Shown in pieces: positions 27,150 to 37,063 of a DNA stretch of 54,386 nucleotides. The notes beneath the pieces are model-generated. The model had not been told where the DNA came from and did not search any database. It worked only from the letters and a program-made list of their open reading frames with translations. Numbering within the stretch: the stretch's first letter is position 1; the number at the start of each line of letters is the position of its first letter. The DNA is from an uncultured Deferribacteraceae bacterium. GTDB lineage: Bacteria; Chrysiogenota; Deferribacteres; Deferribacterales; Mucispirillaceae. Location of the stretch: contig CAMQYS010000011.1 in NCBI GenBank assembly GCA_947039395.1, positions 1 to 54,386 of the forward strand, read 5' to 3'. The translations under genes and the position numbers were made by a program.

Positions 27150-28541
27150 ATGTCAATAGAATCATTAGCAAAAGATATAGCTAAAATTATAGGTAAAGAA
27201 AATGTTTTAACAAAAGATGCAGATAGGCAATCATATTCATATGATTCAGCTGTGTTAGAGCCAGTTATCCCAGCAATGGTTGTAAGACCAACGAATGTTG
27301 ATCAGTTGGGTTTATTAACTAAGCGTTTCTACGATGCTGGTGTACCTATGACGGTAAGAGGTGCTGGAACTAATCTATCAGGTGGGACAATTCCAGATAG
27401 CACAGATAGTGTTGTTATATTAACTAATTCATTGAACAAGGTTTTGGAGATCAATGAAGAAGATTTATATGCAGTAGTTGAGACAGGAGTTATTACATCA
27501 GTATTAGCATCAGCTGCGGCTAAGAAGAACTTATTTTATCCTCCAGATCCTGGATCACAGTCTATCTCAACAATAGGTGGCAATATTGCTGAAAACGCGG
27601 GTGGTTTACGTGGATTAAAGTATGGGGTAACGAAAGATTACGTTATGGGTATAGAGTTTTTTGATGCAGAGGGTGAGTTTATTAAATCAGGATCAAGAAC
27701 TGTAAAAGGTGTTACAGGATATAATCTTGCAGGTTTAATGGTTCAATCAGAGGGTACATTAGGAGTTATATCTAAGGCTGTATTAAAGTTAGTACCTCCA
27801 CCTAAAGCGTCTAAGGCTATGATGGCGGTATTTGATGATTTGATTAAAGCATCAGAAGCGGTTGCAGCGATTATTGCGGCTCATGTTGTGCCATGTACAA
27901 TGGAGTTTTTAGATAACACTACAATAGTTATGGTTGATGATTATACAAAAATAGGTTTACCTCGTGATGCAGCGGCTATACTTTTAATAGAGGTTGATGG
28001 ACATCCAGCACAGGTAGAAGATGAGGCAAATACAGTTGTAGAAGTTTTAAAGAAATGTGGTGCAACTAATGTAAATATAGCTAAAGATCAAGCAGAGAAA
28101 ACAAAACTTTGGGAAGCAAGGCGTATGGCTTTACCTGTTTTAGCTCGTGCAAAACCAACAACAGTTTTAGAAGATGCAACAGTACCTCGTTCAAGAATAC
28201 CAGATATGATGAGAGGGATAGAGAGCATATCTAAGAAATACAATTTAATTATCGGAACTTTTGGACATGCAGGAGATGGAAATCTTCATCCAACTATATT
28301 ATGTGATAAACGTGATACAGCAGAGTTTCATAAAGTTGAAGAAGCGATAGATGAGTTATTTGATATCGCATTAAAACTAGATGGTACATTATCTGGAGAG
28401 CATGGAATAGGTACAGCAAAATCTAAATGGTTAGAGAAAGAAACATCTAAAGGCACTATATTATTCTCTAAGAAATTAAGAAGAGCGTTAGATCCTAAAT
28501 CTCTTCTAAATCCTACAAAACAGGTGAATATGTATGAGTAA
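27150..28541 (+). CDS. FAD-linked 2-hydroxyacid (D-lactate/glycolate) dehydrogenase, GlcD type
   Basis: This flavoprotein oxidises D-lactate or glycolate and passes electrons to a partner Fe-S protein. The FAD-binding PCMH domain is seen at residues 40-220 (VRGAGTNLSGGTIP, PPDPGSQSISTIGGNIAENA). The C-terminal GlcD/DLD cap has GTFGHAGDGNLHPT with metal-ligand histidines, and LSGEHGIGTAK. A length of 463 aa is normal. ATG 27150 follows GGAGG. It overlaps the next gene by 8 bases, so the two are translationally coupled. With the lactate permease downstream, lactate is the likelier substrate. Confidence 0.88.
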   Translation: MSIESLAKDIAKIIGKENVLTKDADRQSYSYDSAVLEPVIPAMVVRPTNVDQLGLLTKRFYDAGVPMTVRGAGTNLSGGTIPDSTDSVVILTNSLNKVLEINEEDLYAVVETGVITSVLASAAAKKNLFYPPDPGSQSISTIGGNIAENAGGLRGLKYGVTKDYVMGIEFFDAEGEFIKSGSRTVKGVTGYNLAGLMVQSEGTLGVISKAVLKLVPPPKASKAMMAVFDDLIKASEAVAAIIAAHVVPCTMEFLDNTTIVMVDDYTKIGLPRDAAAILLIEVDGHPAQVEDEANTVVEVLKKCGATNVNIAKDQAEKTKLWEARRMALPVLARAKPTTVLEDATVPRSRIPDMMRGIESISKKYNLIIGTFGHAGDGNLHPTILCDKRDTAEFHKVEEAIDELFDIALKLDGTLSGEHGIGTAKSKWLEKETSKGTILFSKKLRRALDPKSLLNPTKQVNMYE

Positions 28542-29832
28542 ACTAAATATATTAGCAAATAAGTTAGAGAGTTTAGATGATAAAATAATATCATGTATGA
28601 AATGTGGATTATGTCAACCTGTGTGTCCGATATTTAGTTCTACAATGCAAGAAGCTGATGTAGCTAGAGGAAAATTAGCATTAATTGATAATCTATCTAA
28701 ACATATTCTAACTGACGCTGACGCTCTTGCTGAAAAACTTGAGAGATGTTTACTGTGTGGTTCATGTCAAGCTGCATGTCCTCCTGGTGTTAATATAATG
28801 GATATTTTTATGGAAGCTAGAGAAGTAGTTTTCGGTTATGTAGGTTTATCACCAATAAAGAAATTTATATTTAGAAAGATGCTTTCTAATACATGGTTAT
28901 TTAATTTATCTATGCGTATAGGAGCTCCGTTATCAAGACTTGTTTTCTGGAAAACTAATAAAGTTCATGGAACATATTCAGCGCCGTTACTATCTCCTAT
29001 TATAGGTAAACGCCATGTTCGTCCTCTACCACTTACTCCGTTGCATGCAGCAGTAGGAGAGATGAATACCCCTGCTGGCAGTAGTGGAATAAAGGTAGCC
29101 TTTTTTTCAGGTTGTGTTGGAGATAAGATGTATGTTGATATGTCTAAAGCTTGCTTAAAAGTTTTAGATCATCATGGAGTGGGTGTATATATGCCTAAAT
29201 CATTTCCATGTTGCGGACTTCCAGCTATAGCATCAGGAGATGCGGAGGGAGTTCTAAAACAGTTAAAACCTTCACTTGACCTTTTAATGAAGGGAGAGTT
29301 CGACTATCTAATTACTCCATGTGGCTCATGTACTGCAACATTGAAAGAGTTTTGGCCAAAATATGCTCCTAGATTATCAGAAGAGTATGGTGCATATGCT
29401 AAAGAGTTAGAGCATAAAGTAATGGATATAAATGCTTTTCTTATAAATGTTTTAAAGGTTGAAGCAAAACCTACTAAACCTAATGCTGTTAAGGTTACAT
29501 ACCATGACTCTTGTCATTTAAGAAAATCTCTAGGTATTATTGCAGAGCCACGTCAAGTTATAGGGCTTAGTGGTGAGTATGAGTTTATAGAGATGGCTAA
29601 CGCTGAGAAATGTTGTGGATCAGGAGGAAGTTTTAGTATTGCGTATCATGATATTTCAAAAGATATCGGAATGCGTAAGCGTGATGATATTAATGAGAGT
29701 GGAGCGGATATCGTTACTATGGGTTGCCCTGCATGTATGATTCAAATAGAAGATATGTTATCTCAAAAAGGAGATAAAGTTAGGGTAAAGCATACTATTG
29801 AGCTTTATGCGGAATCTTTAGACAATAAGTAA
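28534..29832 (+). CDS. GlcF-type iron-sulfur subunit with CCG domains
   Basis: The protein has 432 aa. Two ferredoxin-like [4Fe-4S] motifs (CMKCGLCQPVCP, CLLCGSCQAACP) lie in the first 90 residues. Two cysteine-rich CCG domains follow (FPCCGLPAI near 230 and CCGSGGSFS near 360), each after an SGC or DSCH segment. This is the electron-transfer partner of the flavoprotein encoded just upstream, and the 8-base overlap supports a complex. A 177-base gap follows before lutC, which may hold an internal promoter. Confidence 0.88.
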   Translation: MSKLNILANKLESLDDKIISCMKCGLCQPVCPIFSSTMQEADVARGKLALIDNLSKHILTDADALAEKLERCLLCGSCQAACPPGVNIMDIFMEAREVVFGYVGLSPIKKFIFRKMLSNTWLFNLSMRIGAPLSRLVFWKTNKVHGTYSAPLLSPIIGKRHVRPLPLTPLHAAVGEMNTPAGSSGIKVAFFSGCVGDKMYVDMSKACLKVLDHHGVGVYMPKSFPCCGLPAIASGDAEGVLKQLKPSLDLLMKGEFDYLITPCGSCTATLKEFWPKYAPRLSEEYGAYAKELEHKVMDINAFLINVLKVEAKPTKPNAVKVTYHDSCHLRKSLGIIAEPRQVIGLSGEYEFIEMANAEKCCGSGGSFSIAYHDISKDIGMRKRDDINESGADIVTMGCPACMIQIEDMLSQKGDKVRVKHTIELYAESLDNK

Positions 29833-30009
29833 GATGTATTTTTATAAAGTATCTATGTAAAAAAAATGAAGCATTTCTAATTATTTAATTAGTTAATTTT
29901 ATAGTATGTTTGCTTGCATATTTGATAAGAGTTTTGATGCTTGTACAGAGTTATTAAATTAGTTGATTTTATATAGGTAGAAAGACTGTAATAATTTTTG
30001 GAGGATAAA

Positions 30010-30639
30010 ATGGTTGGAGAAAAAACAAAGACAGATTTAGTCGCACTGTTCTGTGAGAAAGCAGAAGTTGTTTCTGCTAAAATTTATGAAGCAGATGATA
30101 TGAAAGCTGCTGCAAGTTATATTGCTAAAGTGGTTTTAGAGAAAGATCCATGTGAACTTTTAGCTGAAGAAGCAGGGACAGAGAAAGGTCCACTTAGCAA
30201 GAATGGAGTACCAACTAGATTAGATCGACATATTGCACTTTCTGGACTACCTGTAGCTAAAGCTAAGGTTATAGAGAAAGAGTGTGCAGATCAAGGCATA
30301 AAAATTATTTATGATGGAGTACGCAATTATTTAGCAGGATTTGATGCATCAGTCGCTGAGGCACAGTTTGGTATTGCAGATAGTGCTACATGTTTTGTTG
30401 TAAGTGATGATGAGAATATGCGTTTATCGACAATGATGTGTGAAATTAGTTTTCTTTTTCTTGATAAGAAAAATATTCGTAAAGATCTATTAGAAGTTGC
30501 TAGTGATCTTCGTACAATCCAGAAGAAAGGGCCTGCGTACACAGCATTTATTACAGGACCAAGTAGAACGGCTGATATTGAAAGAGTGTTAGCGATAGGT
30601 GCTCATGGGCCTTTAGAATTGCACGTTATATTATTTTAG
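30010..30639 (+). CDS. lutC: Lactate utilization protein C (LUD domain)
   Basis: LutC is a subunit of the LutABC L-lactate oxidising complex. The protein has 209 aa with a LUD domain, including FGIADSATCFVVSDDENMRL and the C-terminal TGPSRTADIERVLAIGAHGP, which are typical of LutC/YkgG. ATG 30010 was chosen because GGAGG (30000-30004) precedes it; an earlier TTG lacks one. It is followed after 13 bases by the LutB-type gene. Confidence 0.85.
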   Translation: MVGEKTKTDLVALFCEKAEVVSAKIYEADDMKAAASYIAKVVLEKDPCELLAEEAGTEKGPLSKNGVPTRLDRHIALSGLPVAKAKVIEKECADQGIKIIYDGVRNYLAGFDASVAEAQFGIADSATCFVVSDDENMRLSTMMCEISFLFLDKKNIRKDLLEVASDLRTIQKKGPAYTAFITGPSRTADIERVLAIGAHGPLELHVILF

Positions 30640-30652
30640 GAGGTATAAGAAA

Positions 30653-32809
30653 ATGCACGTTGTTGAAAGAAAAAGTATGTCTAAATATAGAAAAGAAGTT
30701 AAAGAAAGTCTTGATGATAAATTTTTAAGAAAATCATTAGATAAGTTTTTTACAGATTATAGAGCTAACCGTGAAAGAATATTTACTGATTTTGATGAAA
30801 AAGGAGTTATAGATAAGATTGCTATATCTAAAGATGCAGCGATGAGTCGTCTTGAAGAGCTTTATCTACAATTTAAAGAAGAGGCTGAAAAACGTGGCGT
30901 AACTGTTCATAGGGCAGACACAGCCGAAGATGCTAATGCGATAGTTGCAGATATCGCTAAAAAGAATAATGTTAAACGTATCGCTAAGTCGAAATCTATG
31001 ACAACTGAAGAGACTCAACTTAACACATATTTAATTGATAGAGGATATGATGTTATTGAAACTGACTTAGGTGAGTGGATTATACAGTTAAGAGGTGAAG
31101 GTCCTTCTCACATGGTTATGCCAGCAATACATCTATCTCGTGATCAAATTGCTAAGGATTTCACAAAAGAAACTGGTATCGAACAAGATAATGATATTCA
31201 AAGATTAGTTAAAGTTGCAAGAGCAAGATTAAGAAAAGAGTTTATCGCAGCTGATATGGGAATATCTGGAGCAAATGTTGCAGTTGCAGAGAATGGCTCT
31301 ATAGCAACATTAACGAATGAAGGAAATGCTCGTCTTGTTACTACATTACCTAAAATACATGTTGCATTTACAGGATTAGATAAACTTATCCCAACATTAG
31401 AAGAAGCGTTGACAAGTATGTTGATCTTACCAAGAAATGCAACTGCACAACTATTAACATCGTATGTTAGTTGGATATGTGGTGCTACTAATAGTGAGAT
31501 AACAGAAGATAAAAAACGTCAAGTGCATATTATTTTTGTTGATAATGGTAGAAGCAAAGTAGCGCTTGATCCTGTATTTAGTGAAGTTATGCGTTGTGTA
31601 CGTTGTGGTGCGTGTGCAAATGTATGCCCAGTCTATCGTTTAGTTGGTGGACATAAGATGGGATATATATACATAGGTGCAGTTGGCTTAATTTTAACAT
31701 ACCTATATCACGGGCATGATAATGCAAAAATATTAGCTCAAAACTGTATTAACTGTGAAGCGTGTAGAACGGTTTGTGCAGCAGGCATTGATCTACCTAA
31801 ACTTATTAGAGAAGTTAGATTGAGATTAGTTAAAGAGTACGGCTCATCAGTTGATAGAAAGTTAATGAAAATGGTTATGGGAGATAGAAAAATGTTCCAT
31901 AGATTATTGAAGTTTGCAAGTTATGCACAACTTCCAATCACAGCTGGAACAAAGTTTCAACGTCATCTTCCATTAATGTTATTTCCGAGTCATAATTTTA
32001 GAGCACTACCTGCTATAGCGTCTAAATCATTTAGAGATCAGTGGTCTAAAGTTAAGCCGAAGGTATCAGCTAAACCTAAAGCTAATATAGCTATTTTTGC
32101 AGGTTGCGCACAAGATTTCATGTATCCAGAGCAACTGATTGCAGCCTTAAAAATATTTGAATCAAAAGGTGTGAATGTTTCTTTTCCTGAGGATCAAGGT
32201 TGTTGTGCATTACCTCTTGAGATGGTTGGAGAGAGAGAGACAGTGAAAAGTGTTGCTAGAAGAAATATGGATTCATTTGTTGATGGTAATTACGATGCGA
32301 TTGTTACTTTATGTGCATCTTGTGGGTCATTTTTAAAGAATGTTTATCAAGAAATATTTCATGATGAGCCAGAATATGCAGAAAAAGCAACCAACTTTTC
32401 ATCAAAAATCCAAGATTTTAGTTCATTTATGCGTAATACATTAGGAATAACAGCTGATGATTTTAATAAATCAGATGAGAAAGTAACATATCATGCAGCA
32501 TGTCATGAGTGTAGGGGGTTAGAAGTTACAGAAGAACCAAGAGAGTTAATCTCATTTGTGGCCGATTACGTTCCAGCAGCAGAAGAAGATACTTGTTGTG
32601 GATTTGGTGGAACATATTCTGTAAAATTTGCTGATATATCTGGTTCAATTGTAAACAGAAAACTTGATAATTTTGAGGCAACAGGAGCAACAAGATTAGT
32701 TATGGATTGTCCAGGTTGTGTTATTCAGCTTAAGGGTGGAGCTAAAAAGAGAAAAATGACGATGAATGTAGGACACATCGCAGAACTTTTAGCAGAAAAC
32801 ATGAAATAA
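30653..32809 (+). CDS. LutB-type Fe-S protein with C-terminal LutA-like CCG half
   Basis: At 718 aa this exceeds LutB (about 470 aa). Residues 1-290 are a LUD domain. Two [4Fe-4S] motifs follow near 318 and 370 (CVRCGACANVCP, CINCEACRTVCA; the second ends in Ala-Gly rather than the usual Cys-Pro). From about 480 come two CCG domains of LutA/GlcF type (FAGCAQDFMYP with GCCALPLE; HAACHECRG with CCGFGGTYS). It therefore joins LutB and LutA in one chain, which explains why no separate lutA is seen. Similar long proteins occur in lactate operons of sulfate reducers. GGAGG precedes the ATG. Confidence 0.85.
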   Translation: MHVVERKSMSKYRKEVKESLDDKFLRKSLDKFFTDYRANRERIFTDFDEKGVIDKIAISKDAAMSRLEELYLQFKEEAEKRGVTVHRADTAEDANAIVADIAKKNNVKRIAKSKSMTTEETQLNTYLIDRGYDVIETDLGEWIIQLRGEGPSHMVMPAIHLSRDQIAKDFTKETGIEQDNDIQRLVKVARARLRKEFIAADMGISGANVAVAENGSIATLTNEGNARLVTTLPKIHVAFTGLDKLIPTLEEALTSMLILPRNATAQLLTSYVSWICGATNSEITEDKKRQVHIIFVDNGRSKVALDPVFSEVMRCVRCGACANVCPVYRLVGGHKMGYIYIGAVGLILTYLYHGHDNAKILAQNCINCEACRTVCAAGIDLPKLIREVRLRLVKEYGSSVDRKLMKMVMGDRKMFHRLLKFASYAQLPITAGTKFQRHLPLMLFPSHNFRALPAIASKSFRDQWSKVKPKVSAKPKANIAIFAGCAQDFMYPEQLIAALKIFESKGVNVSFPEDQGCCALPLEMVGERETVKSVARRNMDSFVDGNYDAIVTLCASCGSFLKNVYQEIFHDEPEYAEKATNFSSKIQDFSSFMRNTLGITADDFNKSDEKVTYHAACHECRGLEVTEEPRELISFVADYVPAAEEDTCCGFGGTYSVKFADISGSIVNRKLDNFEATGATRLVMDCPGCVIQLKGGAKKRKMTMNVGHIAELLAENMK

Positions 32810-32819
32810 TTTAAACTAG

Positions 32820-32935
32820 ATAAATTAGACTATATTAAGTTAAGTAAAGAATTAAATTAAACTAGATTAAATTAAGCAAATAATTAAGTTAAGAGTTAAA
32901 CTAGGTTAAGTTAAGGATTAGGTTTAAGAAATAGT
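32820..32935 (+). repeat. Degenerate TTAAGTTAA-type repeat between lutB and lctP
   Basis: The gap is made of imperfect short units such as ATTAAGTTAAG, ATTAAATTAAACTAG and GTTAAGTTAAGG. No gene or hairpin dominates. Confidence 0.5.
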
Positions 32936-32952
32936 AGAAGAGGGAGAGATTT

Positions 32953-34647
32953 ATGTCGATAACAGTTTTAGCAATTTTTGCAATGCTACCTATTCTTGTG
33001 GCATTAGTTTTAATGGTAGGTTTACGTTGGAGTGCGATGAGAGCTATGCCGCTTGCATGGTTAACAGTAGCCTTAGCTGGTGTTTTTGTTTGGGGATTAG
33101 ATTTTAAATATATAGTTGCACTATCTCTTCAAGGAACAGTAACTGCAGTTGGTGTGCTATATATAGTATTTGGAGCTATTCTTATTCTATACACACTACA
33201 GATGAGTGGTGGTATGGAGACGATACAGTATGGTATGCAGAATATAAGTAAAGATAAGCGTGTACAAGCGATTATTATCGGTTATATGTTTGCAGCATTT
33301 ATTGAAGGATCTGCTGGTTTTGGTACTCCTGCAGCACTTGCAGCACCATTACTACTAGCATTAGGTTTTCCACCTTTTGCAGCAGCAGTAATCTGTTTAG
33401 TTTTCAACTCGTTCCCAGTAACATTTGGAGCTGTTGGAACACCGATTTTAGTTGGATTAACTCCATTAACAAGTTTAGTTAATAACGCAGTGGCTACAGG
33501 CGCACCGGGTGTTAATTTTATTGATTATAGTTCATTTGCAAAAGTTATTGGAGAGTGGTCATCAGTAATGCATGCTCCTATGGCATTTATTTTACCTATC
33601 TTTATGTTAGGTTTCTTAACTAGGTTTTACGGTGAGAATAAATCTTGGAAAGAAGGTTTCGCTTTATGGAAATATTGTCTATTCGCAGGTTTAGTATTTG
33701 TTGTACCGTATCTATTTATGGCATGGTTTGTAGGGCCTGAATTCCCATCTATGATCGGTGGATTATTAGGTCTTGGTATATTAGTATTCACAACTAAAAA
33801 AGGTTTATTTGTACCTAAAGATACTTGGGATTTTCCTTCTCAAGATAAATGGGAGCCAGAGTGGACAGGTATTATATCAACAGACACAACAAAAGTTTTT
33901 GAGCCACACATGAGTCAGAGTAGAGCATGGTTACCTTATGTATTAATAGGAGCACTTCTTGTTATTACTCGTATACCTCAACTAGGGTTAAAAGGTTGGT
34001 TAACACAACAGAAGATACCTTTTACAGATATTTTAGGTTTTAGTGGAGTATCGGCATCAATAGATTATTTATATCTACCAGCGACACCATTTGTAATTGT
34101 GTCACTATTTACTATACTTTTACATAAGATGAGTAAAGAGAAAGTTGCGACTGCATGGAAGACATCATTCTCAAAAATGAAATCACCAACAGTAGCATTA
34201 GTATTTGCGATTGCCTTAGTATCAATATTTAGAGGATCAGGTACCAATGCAGATGGACTTCCATCTATGCCATTGGCACTTGCAGAGACAGTTGCTGCAA
34301 TTACAGGTAGTGCATGGCCATTCTTTGCAGGATTTGTAGGAGGGCTTGGATCATTTATTACAGGTTCTAATACTGTATCGGATCTATTGTTTGGAGAGTT
34401 TCAGTGGAATATGGCAACAGCACTTAATTTACCACATCAGATAATTGTTGCCTCTCAAGCAGTTGGTGGTGGATCGGGTAATATGATTTGTATACATAAC
34501 ATTGTTGCAGCCTGTGCGGTTGTTGGATTAAGTGGAAAAGAAGGATTGATATTACGTAAAACTTTTTGGCCATTTATGATATATACTTCTTTTGTAGGTA
34601 TATTAGCATTACTATTTTCGTATATATTTTTCCCAAATTTATTTTAA
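32953..34647 (+). CDS. lctP: L-lactate permease
   Basis: This is a proton-coupled lactate/glycolate carrier of the inner membrane. At 564 aa with about twelve to fourteen hydrophobic segments it has the normal LctP/LldP length. Family segments include [20 protein letters not shown] near residue 115 and [20 protein letters not shown] near 460, followed by [30 protein letters not shown] precedes the ATG. It is the last gene of the lactate operon and is followed by a strong terminator. Confidence 0.93.
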   Translation: MSITVLAIFAMLPILVALVLMVGLRWSAMRAMPLAWLTVALAGVFVWGLDFKYIVALSLQGTVTAVGVLYIVFGAILILYTLQMSGGMETIQYGMQNISKDKRVQAIIIGYMFAAFIEGSAGFGTPAALAAPLLLALGFPPFAAAVICLVFNSFPVTFGAVGTPILVGLTPLTSLVNNAVATGAPGVNFIDYSSFAKVIGEWSSVMHAPMAFILPIFMLGFLTRFYGENKSWKEGFALWKYCLFAGLVFVVPYLFMAWFVGPEFPSMIGGLLGLGILVFTTKKGLFVPKDTWDFPSQDKWEPEWTGIISTDTTKVFEPHMSQSRAWLPYVLIGALLVITRIPQLGLKGWLTQQKIPFTDILGFSGVSASIDYLYLPATPFVIVSLFTILLHKMSKEKVATAWKTSFSKMKSPTVALVFAIALVSIFRGSGTNADGLPSMPLALAETVAAITGSAWPFFAGFVGGLGSFITGSNTVSDLLFGEFQWNMATALNLPHQIIVASQAVGGGSGNMICIHNIVAACAVVGLSGKEGLILRKTFWPFMIYTSFVGILALLFSYIFFPNLF

Positions 34648-34682
34648 TTAATAACGTAAAGTTATTTGTTTGATATGAAGCG

Positions 34683-34713
34683 AAGAGGAGATAATTTTTA
34701 TCTCCTCTTTTTA
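34683..34713 (+). terminator. Rho-independent terminator after lctP
   Basis: AAGAGGAGATAA pairs with TTATCTCCTCTT around a short T-rich loop, followed by a T run. Confidence 0.9.
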
Positions 34714-34720
34714 ATACCTA

Positions 34721-34765
34721 AATTACCACTATTCAAGTTACAAGCCAAAAATTACCACTATTCAA
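34721..34765 (+). repeat. 16-bp direct repeat
   Basis: AATTACCACTATTCAA occurs at 34721-34736 and again at 34750-34765, 29 bases apart. It lies in the otherwise empty 284-base gap before the tolC-like gene, so it could be a binding site or a chance duplication. Confidence 0.6.
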
Positions 34766-34997
34766 ATACTTACCTTGTAAATTATAAAACTAAATTGAAC
34801 TTACTTATACGTAGGTCAATCCTTATATCTATTAATGAGAGATAGTAGTTTGTTAAGAGAGTAAGTTGTCCAACTATTTAATGATAAATAATTAACAAAA
34901 AGAACATAGAGTAAAAACTATTTTACATTATTACACAAATGAGTTACAATTAAAGCTTAATTTTATCCACAATTATCTAAGAGGTTTATTTAAGACT

Positions 34998-36311
34998 ATG
35001 ATTCGCATTCTACTTTCAATATTACTAATGTCTCTTTTTACGGTAAATCTATATTCAAGAGATATTTCATTAGAGAACGCTATACAGTTAGGTATAGAAA
35101 ATAGTGATGATTTAAATGCTGCCATGAAACAGATAGAAAAGGTTGAAGAAGTATTAAATGAAATTTCTGCAAATAGACTTCCTACGATTTCGTTAAATGG
35201 ACAGTATCGAGTAGGTTCGGATCTATTTTTTAGTAAGAATTTAACATCTAGTAACTATATTGGTAACCTTGGGTTAGAAGCGAACTACCTACTTTATGCT
35301 TTTGGAGCAATTAGCGACTCTATTAATGCTGTTAAGTTTACAAAAGAGGCGATAGCAGTACAGAGAGATATTGTTGAGACAGAGTTAGTTTATTCAATTA
35401 AACTAGCATATTTTTCTGCGCTTGTATCAGATCTTTTTCTAGAGATAGCTAAAGAATCTTACGCCAATGCAGTAAAGAGTAAAAAATTGATTGAAACTCA
35501 AGCAGCGGTAAGAGCTCCACAAGCTGATTTAATAAAAATATCTTCTGATATAGCAAGTAGAAAAATTGAGGTTGCAACAGCGAATATTGATAGATCTAAC
35601 GCTTATAGACTTCTTAAAACATTAATATATATAGAACCAAATGAAGATATTAATTTATCTACTTTATTTAAGCAAATGAATAAACCGATATTAACAGAGG
35701 GAATGATAACCGCGAACTTAAGTAATAGTGATGGGTTTGAGCTTATCAATCAATTGAAAATATATGATATTCAGATAGAGTCAGATATGTATAATGCTAA
35801 ATCAGTTGGAAAGGGTATTCTTCCTAAATTGAGTATTGCAGGTGGTTATGGGTTAAGTAATTATGGTAACTTTTCAGAGACATCAGAACTAGGATTACCA
35901 GCAGGTAATATAACAAGCGATGAAGGATATATCGGATTATTCTTAAGTTTTCCATTTTTTGATGGATTTAAGTCAAAATCTCAGAAGAAACAATTTATCG
36001 TTGATAGTCAAATAAAAGGTTTTCAAAAAAATTCAGAAAGAAGAAATATAACAAGTGAACTTTTAGACTCTCTTCTAGTATATAACCAGTATCAGAACAT
36101 ATTAACGCTTAATAATGAAGCGATAGTTTTAGGACAGCGTTCATATGAACTGTCACTTGCAAGGTTTCTTAATGGACAAACATCTGCAACAGAGTTAAAT
36201 GATGTTGAAAGAACTTTATCACTGCTTAAACGAGATAGAGCATTAACGATGAATAATATATTTACTTCGTTAGCAGTTATCGGAAGATATTTACCGGGAG
36301 TATCACAATAA
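34998..36311 (+). CDS. TolC-family outer-membrane efflux protein
   Basis: This is an outer-membrane channel of a tripartite exporter, 437 aa. A signal peptide (MIRILLSILLMSLFTVNLYS) precedes two repeated OEP halves with long helices, DISLENAIQLGIENSDDLNA at the mature N-terminus, and beta-barrel strands such as ISLNGQYRV and LSIAGGYGLSNYG. It ends one base into the ATG of the next gene, so translation is coupled with the adaptor and pump. Confidence 0.82.
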   Translation: MIRILLSILLMSLFTVNLYSRDISLENAIQLGIENSDDLNAAMKQIEKVEEVLNEISANRLPTISLNGQYRVGSDLFFSKNLTSSNYIGNLGLEANYLLYAFGAISDSINAVKFTKEAIAVQRDIVETELVYSIKLAYFSALVSDLFLEIAKESYANAVKSKKLIETQAAVRAPQADLIKISSDIASRKIEVATANIDRSNAYRLLKTLIYIEPNEDINLSTLFKQMNKPILTEGMITANLSNSDGFELINQLKIYDIQIESDMYNAKSVGKGILPKLSIAGGYGLSNYGNFSETSELGLPAGNITSDEGYIGLFLSFPFFDGFKSKSQKKQFIVDSQIKGFQKNSERRNITSELLDSLLVYNQYQNILTLNNEAIVLGQRSYELSLARFLNGQTSATELNDVERTLSLLKRDRALTMNNIFTSLAVIGRYLPGVSQ

Positions 36312-37048
36312 TGTTTAGATGGATAAAGCTATTAGTTATATTTGGAGTCATAGGATTTCTAATTTATTTCTCTTTTAAAAAAATAGATGAAATAATTTTA
36401 AGAGATATTGAAGTTGTAAATTTAGAGAAGATATATAATGAGAAAGGTTTTCCTGTAGATGTAAAAGAAGTTATATTGCATGATAAGTCTGTATTTATTA
36501 AAGATTTATCGTTTGTGAAGCTACCCAATAGTAAGTTATACCGAGCATACTCTGATGCTGATTTATTTAAAAATATTAGAGTGGGAAGTGATGTTTTATT
36601 ACCACGAACTATTAAAGTAGATGGAAGAGATGTTCTTGAGGATGAAAGTTCTAAAATCATATTAGGTAAAGTTGTACGTGTATCTAATACTAAAGATTGG
36701 AGAACAGGTTTCTATGCTATAGATATATCATTTGATGAGAAATTAGAAAAAAGTACATTCTATTCAGCGAAAGTTGTATTTTTAGAATATAAAAATGTTA
36801 TTGTTGTTCCAAGAACATATTTACAGGTTTTAGATGATAAATATTACGCATGGATAGTTCAAGATAATGTTTCAGAAGAAGTAAAGTTAAATGTTCCATT
36901 ATGTGATGGTTACTCTTGTTATGTTAAGTCAGGTTTAAAAGTTGGCGATCTAATTATATCAAGTGATACTAAAAAATTGTATGACGGTAAAAAAGTTTTG
37001 ATTGCTAATGATAAAGAATCTCAAAAGATGGAAAGCTTTAAATATTAA
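36311..37048 (+). CDS. Atypical membrane-fusion (adaptor) protein
   Basis: The protein has 245 aa with an N-terminal membrane anchor (LLVIFGVIGFLIYFSF). The C-terminal half has the membrane-proximal beta pattern of RND adaptors (VVVPRTYLQVLDDKYYAWIV, then GLKVGDLIISSDTKKLYDGKKV). Typical adaptors are 350-400 aa with a paired lipoyl domain and a helical hairpin that meets TolC. Neither is evident here, so it is a shortened or divergent form. Its position between tolC and the pump gene supports the role. Confidence 0.65.
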   Translation: MFRWIKLLVIFGVIGFLIYFSFKKIDEIILRDIEVVNLEKIYNEKGFPVDVKEVILHDKSVFIKDLSFVKLPNSKLYRAYSDADLFKNIRVGSDVLLPRTIKVDGRDVLEDESSKIILGKVVRVSNTKDWRTGFYAIDISFDEKLEKSTFYSAKVVFLEYKNVIVVPRTYLQVLDDKYYAWIVQDNVSEEVKLNVPLCDGYSCYVKSGLKVGDLIISSDTKKLYDGKKVLIANDKESQKMESFKY

Positions 37049-37063
37049 ATAAGGACTGATTAG

